A stretch of 64,000 nucleotides of DNA from Nectonema munidae (Eukaryota > Nematomorpha > Nectonematoida > Nectonematidae), in contig JAUIRK010000894.1 of the NCBI GenBank assembly GCA_030549495.1, forward strand, positions 1,302,001 to 1,366,000, given 5' to 3'. The position numbers and the translations under genes are program-made. Below, piece after piece: positions 14,501-26,500 of this stretch (position 1 is the first letter of the stretch; each line of letters begins with the position of its first letter). The notes beneath the pieces were generated by a model. The model saw only the letters and a program-made list of their open reading frames with translations. It had not been told where the DNA came from and did no database searches.

Positions 14501-17500
14501 AATGATTTTTTTAATCCAAGAAACAGGGCAAATTGAAATTAAGAGTTTTATTTTGCACAAATTTTCAAGGATAAATAAAATGATATAATCATAAATCTTC
14601 GTGAAGTCACGAGAAAGGCTGTTCTTGTTTTTAATAGGGAACATTTAAGCAATTGAAAATGACCTTGACTTTACTGTTAATAAAGCAGAATATAATTGTT
14701 CAAGTCTTTCAATGACTTTTCTCTTGCTCCATAGATCATGAAATCTATACAAATTTACTGCTTAATTAAATTGGATTAAAATTACCTTTTTTAATTAAAA
14801 AAAATTCGTAATTGTAACGTGGAAATTTTTTTGGTTACAAGATGGGATCTTCAACACTCGCTTAAACCCTACTTTGTGGAAATACTAAAATTAAAAAAGA
14901 ATTTTTTTACTGAAATGCAAAACAACTTACTTCGCTTCTTTAGAGTAATAGAAGAGTAATGGCTTTGAGGACGAATTATCTAAAAAGAGAAAGATGGTTA
15001 GAATGAGAAATATTAACAGGGTTTCATTAATATTGATATTTGCCTTTGAATTTCTTGGATGAATTTATGGAATTTTCTTTATTCAAAGGATTCTCATCAT
15101 CAAGATCCTCCTGCTCAGTATCTTCATCTTCTTCTGATTCATCTTCACTTTTAGAATCTTCTAAAGTTTAAAATAGCTCCATTCACATTTTTAATTAATA
15201 TCAATAACTTTTTAATCGCCACTATATGTTACGTATAAAGGTATTACTTCTTTATATAGTGTATATAAGTTTGAGGATCCTCAATAGGTTTGGTTAAGCC
15301 AGTTCAACATGAAAGCAAGATCAAAATTTACTAACTTCAAATCTCAAATACTCTCATTATATCTTCTCAATATTAACTGTTCTCATGTTTTCACTTGAAT
15401 CTAGGCTTCCTTACGCTTCTACTACCAAAATCTTTCTAGAGCTTTGTTTATCATCTCACCTTCGTTTCCTCTAAAACATTTCCAAATCAGCGGAACCTGG
15501 TTTATTCCAGTTCTTTTTATTATTTATTTCACCCTTAAAGTACGCCATTGTTTATCCTTTTCTATAAGGAACTTTAGAAAATATTCAAAGTATAAAAGCA
15601 TTGAAAATGAACAAGTATCCAGTGTATAATCCCTATTACACAAAGATTATAACTCATATCATTTTAAGGATCTGAATTACAGATGTTCCTTCAGAATATC
15701 AAACAAAATATGATTGAGCAATCAAAAATTTAGAGGAGTATTTGGAAGGAGCGAAACATAGCCAAGTCATTCCCCCTATAAATATGCCACCGGTCAATGT
15801 GAAGCACTTTATATAATAATAAATCTGTTAAAAGATCATTTATAAATATGCTTTTATACAAACATTTATGTAAAATATTTTATTTTATACTATGATAAAG
15901 TGATAAACTTAATTACAAACATTTTTCAAAAGATAATAATATTTTTCATCTTTCTTCATCTTAATTCTTAAATGACGAATGTTGATAAAAAAAATAAAAT
16001 TTTTGCTTACTATCGTGATTTTATGATAATTTTAATATTTAAAGCACCTGAAAACACTTTCAAAATAAGGAATTACAATAAAAACATTATATTTTTTGTT
16101 TAACCCTTCAAAGACAAATTTTTTTGAAAACTAATGTATCAGAATATTTCAGAATCTATTAGATTTTCGAAACTAATCTATCTTTTTTGAACCTTTATCT
16201 TTTTAATGAGTCTTTTCATAAGCACGTGATGTATATTTTATGGGATGGAAGGGATAAAATCAAAATTAGGAAAAAAATTAAAATTTCTCAAGGCACAAGC
16301 ATTGTTAAACAGATATTTACTTTCAACTTGGAATATTCTTTAATGAATTAGTGGCAAATGAGTAAACTCGAAATGCAAGGTAACTTTTGTTAGTTGCATT
16401 ATGAGTAAACATTATATTGATTCTACCTACATGTAATATTAATTACCTTTACTTTTGGAATCGCTTTTTTCAAGCTTGAGTTATGTCTCATTTAGTTTTA
16501 AATAAAGTATATTATAAATATTTTCATTGAATGTACCATTAAATCAATTTATATTATAATTAGACGTCAACATAGAGGCACGCACACACCCTACATAAAC
16601 AAGAGAAAAAGTACACTAAAGCTCTCTACCTACTCTATAATACATTATTATGTAAGCTATAAATAGTTTGGGAGATTATCTCATTAAAAAATAAAGGTGA
16701 GTGATACTCAAATCAAATAATGTTAGTTAGAGACTTTGATACGCTTCAGCAGCATCAAGCCTTCTTTGGCCACAGTTTGACAGAAGCAATGCAAGTTCCC
16801 ATGCCCTATAAGGATGGTTCCCAAACTATGGGCCATGTCCCACTGGGGGGGGGGGCATAAAGCAAAATTTAAGGGGCCATAATCTGAGGCTATGCATAAA
16901 TAAAACCAGAGAAGTTTAGCGGGTAGATGAAGTTTGAAACTGAATCTCGGCCAGTTTTTTGGTCATCAAAGTCAGCTTCGTATCCAAATTTATGTGACTT
17001 AGCTTTTCGCCAACTTCTACCATTTTCATCAACTTATTCCTGTGAGGCTGTCTTCTCTCAACTACTCTACATTAAAACGAAATATCGCAACAGATTTGAA
17101 GTGAAGCATGACCTACGTTGTGCTTTAAGTGAAACAAAACCAAGAATCAAAATGCTTGTCGATAATCTGCAACATCACCCTTCACACGGAGTAAAATTGT
17201 CTCCCAACTAGAGCACTTAATTGTTACAGTGTTATTAAATTTGCAAGATTCAAAGATTTAATCACATAGCGTAGGATTAATAAACTTTTTCTATCCAGTG
17301 GATTTTCTATGTTTCCTTCTTTTTTTGCTTATTCTTGAAACACCTTTTAGCAAAATGCCCTTTTTAATTAATCTTATGATTATAATTTAGATACTAGTAG
17401 ACAGTCACGATATTCACCGGGTATGATTGTTGTGGGGGCCATAGACAAGGATCATGTATGAAAAGTGGGTAACGATCAGAAAAAGTTTGGGAACCACTGC

Positions 17501-20500
17501 TCTAAACCATACTGATTGGATTTGATTTGTAGTGATAGCACAAGAAATAGAGAAAGTTACCATCTTGATCTTTTCCTTCACTTGTTTTAAGAACTTCATT
17601 ATACTTCCAGTAAACAATGTAGCCATTTTGGGCAATACTGAAAATCTTAAAATAAGCGCAAAAAATAATTGGATGAAATAGAGAGTAAAAACTTGTGGAA
17701 GTAATTGTCTTACGTTGTAAGAATTTTGTGTGAAAAACGTTCCGACCAAAGCTTGACTGTGGCCATTTAAGACGTATTTGTTTTGATAGTTTTTGAATTT
17801 TGTGAGAGTGTAGGCGTAAACCGAAGAATCCAGGGAAGCAACAACTAAAAATCTGCATTGAAAAAGGATTACAGCAAGAATGATGTAAAAGGATTTTTAG
17901 AGTGAGATAAAAGGCACTTGGAATCATCTGACCAGGATAAGTGTGAGACTTCGTCGAAGAGACCGTGAAAGGTTTTGTACAGTCGAAGAGGAATGTATTC
18001 GCGTCTACTACAATTGGGAGAATAGTAGATTTGGACGATGTTGCCTTTTCCAACCGCAATGTATCTATTGTATAAAAGCAAAATAACCTTCATATTTACG
18101 AGAGATTAATCAATTTATCGGAAAAAGACAGTTCACGATGAAGTCACCTAAAGGTAATTGACTAAATGATCTAACAGTCTAACGAACAAACGAATTAACT
18201 TACTATATAAAAAACTAAATTGATATTATTAAGGATTTCATTTATTAATTTAAATAATTTGAATTAAAAAATTATTAGATAATTTAAATGTTAGTGGTCT
18301 AGCAAGACCACGGGAGACAAGAAAAATTGAAGAAAAGTAAAGCATGAGTATTTTTGTCAGACTACTGTCTATCTTATTTGCAATATAAAACTCCTACTTC
18401 CAGTCACAATTTTTGATGAAATTTTGCACATCGTTGAAAATATTAAATGAAATTTCATAGATCTTAAGTCACATATGCTAGTTATATTCGTTTGAAATTT
18501 GGTCACTATTTCTCCAGACATCCTGAAAAATTAAGAATAGTCAAAATAACGATGTTTTGCATTGATGTAACTTTTAAATACCCAAATTACAGCTTCCAAA
18601 TAATGGTGTAAATTGAGAAAGTTGTTAGAACTTTTCAAAAAGAACTTTTTTTTTATTGCCCCTACCTTCTGTTTCATGTACTTGCGAAGAAATAACTGCT
18701 GTAAAGAAATAAATCAAAAATTTAGTATAGACATAAACGCTAAAGTTGTGGGTTAAATTGTTATTACTTGCAAATAAAACGATGCGTTCACGTCTAATAT
18801 GACAAATGACGTTAAAATTTATAAGGTTAAATTGGTATTAAGTCAAACCTGCTTATAAGGAACACCACTCACTCTCGTGGGCAGCATGCCGCCATCAGAC
18901 GTTTTTATCCAGCGTGCTAATAAATTAGCTCTCTTTTTTCTTTCTCTTGTTTTACTTTTTGGTAGTTGAGAGTTATAATTTCAATTTTTAAAGAATTAAG
19001 TTACTTTTGATTTATATTTATTGTTTTAAAGGTGCAATCAATTTTGATATGGTAATCATTTTTAAAAAAGGTTTTTTTTAACCCCATTTCATCCCATCGT
19101 CAGTTATGAGTGAAGCGATTCATGTTTATTTCAAATTACTTAATGTAGTACCGTTTTCTTGGGATGAAATGGATTAAACAAAAATATTCTTGCAAGATTA
19201 CAATTGCTTACCGATGTTAAAATAAGTTCACATTAAATATTAAAATTTTGATGAAGAAAAATATTTTATTTTATATTGCAAGCTTTCAAAAGAATTTTTA
19301 AATCAATTAAATTACTTTGAAATCTAACGACAAAACTTCTTTAAATATCAACAAAAAATATGGTTATTTCCAGTGGCGGATCCAAGGGGGGCCTCATGGG
19401 CCTAGCCCCCCAATTTCCAATATCTTCTATACCCCACCTATGAAAAATGGCTTCGAAAATTACCCTTACTAATGTATACCCTTACATGTATAAAAAATAA
19501 ATTTTTGCAATTTATTAATGGCAAAATAATGTTAAAAATATGAAAACATCGGTAATTAGTGATTCTAAAAGACATAATACAGTTGTCGTATTTTCTGAAG
19601 ACTTTTAGCAAAATTGCAAAAAAATTTAAATAGATTTCGCCCCCCCCCCCTCCATAAGAAATTTCTGGATCCGCCACTGGTTATTTCTATAAAAAAAATT
19701 TTTGCCATTGCTCATTATGCGCCCCTTGAAGAAGTAAATTTTTAAAGGCGACTCTTTCAACAAAAAGTTTGCTTAACTTGACTTAGGGACTCAAAAAAGT
19801 TTTTATTGCATAAAAGTGTTCACGATAAAGAGCTCAATAGAAACTATAAACTTTGGAACTCTGAAAAAGTTTAAAATTTTACTATATATCAAGTTTCAAA
19901 AACATGAATCTTGTCAATAAATAATTTGCTCAGATTTAAATTATTTATAATTATGTGTACATGTGTGATTTGTGCTGCCCTGCTATCTATGAATACCAAA
20001 TTGCAAACATTGAATTGAATAACTTTTTAAATTCTAATTGCTAGATTTTATCAGTGATGCAAAAAATCCCCATGAGATAGCAAAAAGAAACAACGAAATG
20101 TATGTACCATACAAACTATAGCGCTTGCCATGCACACTAGATATCCAAATAAAGTGACTGGATTTTGATTGACAAGATATTTTTATATCTTTGAAAGTGC
20201 GGCCTAGGTAATAAAATCTGTGAAAGATTTGTAATATTTTTACATATTGCAAATAACCTATTTTTTCTCATTCTAAATTAAATTATTTATTGCATATTAA
20301 GAAACAGCAAAATGTCAATAAAGTCCATTTTTTCAGCAAAAAAGTGTCAATTGTTACATTTTTTCAATAAATTCTTTCTGTACATAAAACTAAAGAAATG
20401 TAATGATAAAATAAACATAGAACACATCCTTGGTGTACAATAAAGAAATTTTTATATTGAATCAAAATTTTCTTTCAAAAAGTCAAAATAGTTTGATTAT

Positions 20501-23500
20501 AAATAAAAAAAAATGCTTTTTTTAGGTTAAAAATATATCGCTTCGCTAATAACATGAAGATTTGTATTTTCAATATTTTTGTCTTTGCAGTTTCATCTTA
20601 AGCTAGAAAGTCAATAACTCAAAAATGGAAGTATAATTAAGCACATTAAATATAAATAGAATTAGGGGGCAAAGAAGAGAGATTATCTCAAACACACAAA
20701 TGAGGAATTTGATCCAGTAAAGAATATCCAAAACAAATTTGGCTAAAATCAAAAAATTCGTAGAATTTGCCAAGCAAGTGATGTACACATGGGAAAAAAT
20801 GGTTTGGGATCATGAAATGAAAAGTGAGGCGTTTTTGAACACGTAAAAAAAATAATGGCTTACTTCGCATTTTTACTGAACTCGATTGCTTTGATCTGCT
20901 GATAAAATTTGTACTTGCACAAAACACTGTTGGATATCAGGGTATAGATTATAGCATCACCTTCTAAAACGTAAGATAATATTTCAATTTTGAATTTTAT
21001 TTCAGCGCGAGCCTTCCATCCCAAGGAGGAATAAAGCGATGATTTAAAACGTATCAAAATATCTCCTAAATAGACTTTAGTGCGGCTTAAAATAGAGAAG
21101 AGGTGTCAATCTCACATCACTTGAGGGATGCACTTAAAAATATTGACAGCTCTTGCAAGCCGGATAAAAAGCCAAGAGTTCAAGAGACACGAAGAGTCAT
21201 AATAAAAATAAGCAATAATTGAATAAATCATTCATAATAATAGATAAAAATGTTTGAATGAAGTTTTACTCCTAATTTTTCTTTTCTGATTATTTAAGAA
21301 CTTGACATTTCTTTCCAACAAATTGATAAAATCAGGAGGTGAAGAAAGCTTCAAAATACATATCATTCAAAGGATCAGTTGTTATTTTGGTTCTAAGCTT
21401 TGACATATCGATATTAATCACTAAAAAAATTTATTCGCAAGGTAAATTAAGTCGCGCCAAACATACATGAAAGCGAATTAAGTTATTTTGGGATATTTAG
21501 AAAAGGATATTGATAAAAATCAATTGAATTCGTATTTGTTACAGCGTCACATTGTTTAAATAATAATAATAAAAAATTCTGATGCATCAGCTTCTAAACG
21601 ACAGGGTAAAAATAGAAAACTCAACTTTTAACTTATTTTATATTTTGTTAAAACTTAAAAATAGTCCACGGGTCACATTGTAACTCTTTGCGAAACTCAC
21701 ACGGCCCACAAGCCATATGTTTGACTTTGACACTGCTGTACTTCCAAACGTAGCGTTCCCTTCATCATTAATTAACACCAAAGCAAATTTAATTTAGGAA
21801 AAATTAAATCACACTAAGTAATTAGATATAAAAACAACTTTACCCCTTTAACCCAATCCTAAGCTTTTCTTTTCTTCGAAGATCAGGGGTGATCCATGGC
21901 GTCTGAACGGGTTAGTGTCAAGGTTTTCAAAGCCTAATTTTTTCAATGAGTTCTTATATATTCTATTGAGTTTCAAATCATTAAAATCAATAAATCTTCT
22001 GAGTAGTTTAAAAATGGCGGTTGGATCGAATTGGTTTTAAGAGAGGTCTGCTTACGTAATTATATACGTGTTTTATTACTAAAAAACAGAATCTATGTTC
22101 AATCCAATATTGAATAAAAAAGTAATACCAAACACATATTTAGAAAAGTGATGAGGAAAATAAAAATACAATTTTGATGCAGACACAAGGGTGAAGGATT
22201 TTATTTATCATAAGAAGTAATGTATGGTACTCACCTTCATCAACAGTGACTAAAAGATTTTGTTTGGGAGAAAGGGCGAGATGAGTAATATTATACTTTG
22301 AAGCAAAGTGAAGCGTTGTAGACTCATTTCTGAAATGGAAAAATTAGGTAACGAAAGATGCAAAGCATCAGTATATTGAGGTATTTATTTAAATGAAATA
22401 AAAAACTTTTTCTTACAAAATGTGTACTTATACATTTGAAAAAGTTCTAGGACAAATTAGACAATTGGAATCTTGGATATTTATACATATGAAAACAAAA
22501 CGTTCTTAATTCCATCGCTATTTTTAGAAAATACGTTTATTTTAGAGCAGGGGTTCCCAACTGGTGGGTCGTGACTAGCTAGCAGGTAGCGGAGCTGTAG
22601 CAGGAGGGTCACGTAACCTTGTAAGAAAAGATTTGAGGCATTCAATTGTCATCATTAATGGAATTTTTCGTTTAATTTGATGCCATCCGGTTCACGCGAG
22701 GAAGGGTCAAGAAATACACTCCGGTCCAAACAAAAATTCCCCCAAATGTGTGTCAGGCACGTCTTATCCTGTGGTCTGGGAACAAAAGCACTATAAAAGC
22801 ACCTCTCTTGATAGAAAGTCATTCCTTTTTACTCTTCACATTAAAGTCACCTCACGTATCACTACTACAACTCCATCCTCCAACCCCTTGTTTGCCTATA
22901 CTCCTACAGCATGGCTACCAAGGACAGCGATAATGATGCTTCCAAGGAGCATGGCACCCAGCCAATGTTCAGCGCAGTCTCCACCATGGAACGTGTGGAT
23001 GAGCTGGCTACTAGAATGGGTAGAATCGAGAGCCTCTTATCTGGCATCACTGTAACATCAGGTAATGTTAAACCAGAGGCTGACATCGTGTACGTACCCG
23101 CACAGGCTTATGAAAGACCTCCTCATGTCCCGCTCGATATCAAGGACGAGGCATTGGGGTATCGGCCCTCTGCTCGCTACTCCCCTCAAGAATTGGCAAA
23201 AAGACGTATAGAGGCTTTCCAATTATCCATGCCTCCACAAACCAGAAATGCAAAGGACAACGTTATACTAGCACTTTTCCGTATTCTTGAAAGGAACCTG
23301 TGCATCCTCAATGACGCTCACCTGAAGGAAGTAATCTCCCTGGCAACCCAGTGTAGCTGGAACAGGCAGCGCGTCAGATGAACGTCTCCAACCTCGGTAT
23401 TCCAAACCCTGAATATCCGCCATTCCAAAGGACAGAGACCTTTCGGAGCAGAACGCAAGCGTACCAGAAAGCAGCGCCGCGCCGAGGCGGGAAGAGCACG

Positions 23501-26500
23501 AAGAAGTAAGAAATTCTTTGAAGTCCTGGCGGATATTTCCAACATCCGCAAGGCCAGGGAAGCGGATGAAATCGCTTTCCTTGACGAGCTCGTGGATCGG
23601 GCAATAGAGGAATGCGACATCGGTTCAGATGCATACATCACAGATCTTCAACCATCTGTTCCTGAACCTGACACCGAGGTTACAAACTCGCCACCTCTGC
23701 TTCTCCTACAATTTCCTTGGCTACGCCTGGATTCGAGCCTCTACTAAACATGCAAGCCTTGGAAGAAGTATTAACTTCGATCACCAGCTTTCCCTTTGAT
23801 GTAGAAGAGGAAACGCCTCTCCCTGCCAATACCACTGTTATGGTGGAAGGAGATCTCCTTACCCATGTCTTAGAAGACACTTTTGGTAAGGACTTCACGG
23901 AAATCCTAAAAGATATTCCAAGTATCAACACACCTGACGATGAAACGCCAGACCCGTTCATAACCAAACTTGACGAGGACTTCCGCGGACGGGATGATCC
24001 CAGAAACCTGATGCACATCCTAAAACAAGACCCCTTGACTGAAGACATTGGGTTACCTATGAATCTCAACCTGACATACCTCCAACACAAGACACTATAC
24101 CCAAGGGCGACATGGAGGAATGTATTCAATCAATGCATGCGCAATGGAAAGCATTCGCACCCACGAAATTCTAACACACAAGGAACTACAGCAGAGAGAA
24201 TTCTGCTGCAAATGTACTAAATGGAAAGCACCCGACAAACTAAAGAACAGAAAGGCGCGTAAAATCCTGGAGTACGGCTACAAACCTATAATAAAATCCG
24301 GCATCCCGTTCAAGAGTTTCTCTCGTTTCATGAATCCTAACCAAGGACAAATGGACTTCATTAAAGAAAAGATAGTGCTTCCTCTCCTCGAACAGCAAAT
24401 CATCTCAAAAGTAGATTACGCAAGCATTATCTCGCCAACATTCATCATCCCTAAAGGTAACAACGAAATTAGATACATACAAAATTTTCGTTTTCCAGAG
24501 AGCTACTGAAGCAAGAACCACTCAAACTTAAAGGTGTAACCTCACTTAGATTCATCAGCAAAGAATTCAAAGTGGGATGTAAAGTAGACATCGCCAATGC
24601 CTTCTATGGCATACGCATCAACTCCGCGTACAAAAGACTGTTTGGATTCAAAATTAATGAATCCAAGTTCGTGTTTAACCGCCTCCCAATGGGTGCGAAC
24701 TTCGCCCCTGGGGTACTACAGTTTGTACTTCAAACACTCATAGTGAAATAAGAAAGGAATGCGAGGTACATCTCTACATTGACGATATCATCATTCTCGG
24801 ATACGACTTCAACTCTACTAAAAGATTCAGATATGATTTCACCACCTTCCTCAATAAGGATTGCAATGTCACGATAAACCTAAAAAAGAGTATCCTCACT
24901 CCCACAAACAGACAAAGTATCTAGGAGTCACAATAGACCTTGAAAACAAATATATCTCACTTCTGCCTATTACGAAAGAGAAATGTAAGCAAGCCATTCA
25001 TACTCTCAAAGACAGCGGGACAAACTCCAAAACAACACTTTCTGCTGCAGCATTCCTTAACTACTACTTAGGTACCGTCACAAACAGGTTTAAATTAATG
25101 TCATGGGCCTACACAAGACATCCTGCTCACCCAACAGCATGGACAAAATTCTGGAAAGTACTCAACAACTATTTGGAAAGTACCATTCCCTTCATAGAAA
25201 AGATGGATCCCAGGAAAAAGATTTTTGTAGACACCACAGAAGACACAATTGGCTTAGCCAGTAAGAAATTTAATATGACCTTTAAATTTAAGACTAGAAG
25301 AAGAATCGAGATTATGGAAACTCTAGCAATTGGAATTGAGCTAAAGTACTCTCGTGACGACTGCGAAGTAAAATCGGACAGTACCACGGCCATACAATGC
25401 TGGGAAAAATCTGGCAGTGAAAATCTCTGGCTCAATCTCATTGTAAATTCCTGGCCCAGAGATCTAGCCAGAAGAATTTCCTACGTGGGCACAAAAGAAA
25501 ACCTCGCAGACGCACCATCAAGAGAAAACATGATACCAATGGCAGCACTATAAAAGCACCTCTCTTGATAGAAAGTCATTCCTTTTTACTCTTCACATTA
25601 AAGTCACCTCCCACCCTCCCACCCTATATAACGTGTGTATATTAAAATTTGCGATTATTACAAATATTGTAAACTGTTTTTCAAATAAATAAATAAAGGT
25701 TGAAAAGACAAAAAAAAACATCATTACAGTTCTTTGGTCAATTTTTTATCACATTTTATTTTTTTAACTTAGGTTAATCTTCATATCATTACATTATGTT
25801 CTCTGGCTATATATATCTATATATAACTGTATTGAGAAATCACAATGTGTTTTGTGCTATGCTGTCTTGATTACAAACAAAGTCAATGAAGGCGGCACCA
25901 AAACTTGTATTTCACCTTACAAACAAATATCCAGAAAATGCTATGTAGGATTGGGATTTTTAAGCGCTATGAACGATATCTTTTGATCAGACTTGATGCC
26001 AGCGACTTGTTGCTTAAAATATGATACAGCAAGTTTATATTAAGCAGATTGAGGCCGAAATAAGTTTCATCCTTGTTCTCCTTTTAATTGGCCTAGATAA
26101 GAGATGTAATATGCCCATGTTCTCAACTTCTAGCTTCTGTGAGATACGTCCATTCAGTTGACTCATTTGAAGTCATTAGAGAATCTGGCTAATTTTTGGG
26201 AAAACATTTCTTCATGAAGAAGACAAGCCCTTCAATAGAGAAAAGAATGCGGGGTGTATACGAACTGGGCACTGGTTATTCTGGAATTGAAGTATGGGTT
26301 CCTGTCAAAAGTAAAAAATGGCCTCTTATGCCAAATTCACCCCCTATGCTGTCGCCGGTAAGACTTATTGCTTTTCTTAGAAGAGGTTGATTCTATAATC
26401 AAAAATATAAATGATTTGAAAATTACGGAAATCAATGCTTGACAATTTAAATAAGTACAATAATGACATGAATGCTCGGTACCATGTCTTTATTTTCTAC

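Larger units (their letters stand above)
18065..20863. other. PWP2 intron 4: one MITE, otherwise nothing recognised
   Basis: Besides the short repeat at 18292 and the MITE at 19372-19679, the intron is AT-rich and shows no credible coding frame or RNA. Confidence 0.4.
22788..25715 (+). mobile_element. Fossil reverse-transcribing element with short terminal repeats
   Basis: An old copy of a virus-like retroelement, GC-richer than its surroundings. Parts in order: a 66-bp terminal direct repeat with a TATAAAAG box; a gag-like region beginning at about 22911; a reverse transcriptase region (IRYIQNFRF, KVDIANAF, FNRLPMGANFAPG); and an RNase H region ending NLADAPSRE. The second terminal repeat and an AATAAA-rich end with an A tract follow. 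The ADAPSR-type end recalls DIRS-like and some other families, and I cannot settle the family. It is broken, with several interruptions. The identical terminal repeats suggest it is not very ancient. It lies antisense in PWP2 intron 2. Confidence 0.8.

Noticed and set aside
17502-18059. 185-codon open frame on the minus strand
   Set aside because: It lies across PWP2 exons 5 and 6 and part of exon 7 in the wrong frame; the joined exons in the correct frames match the family.
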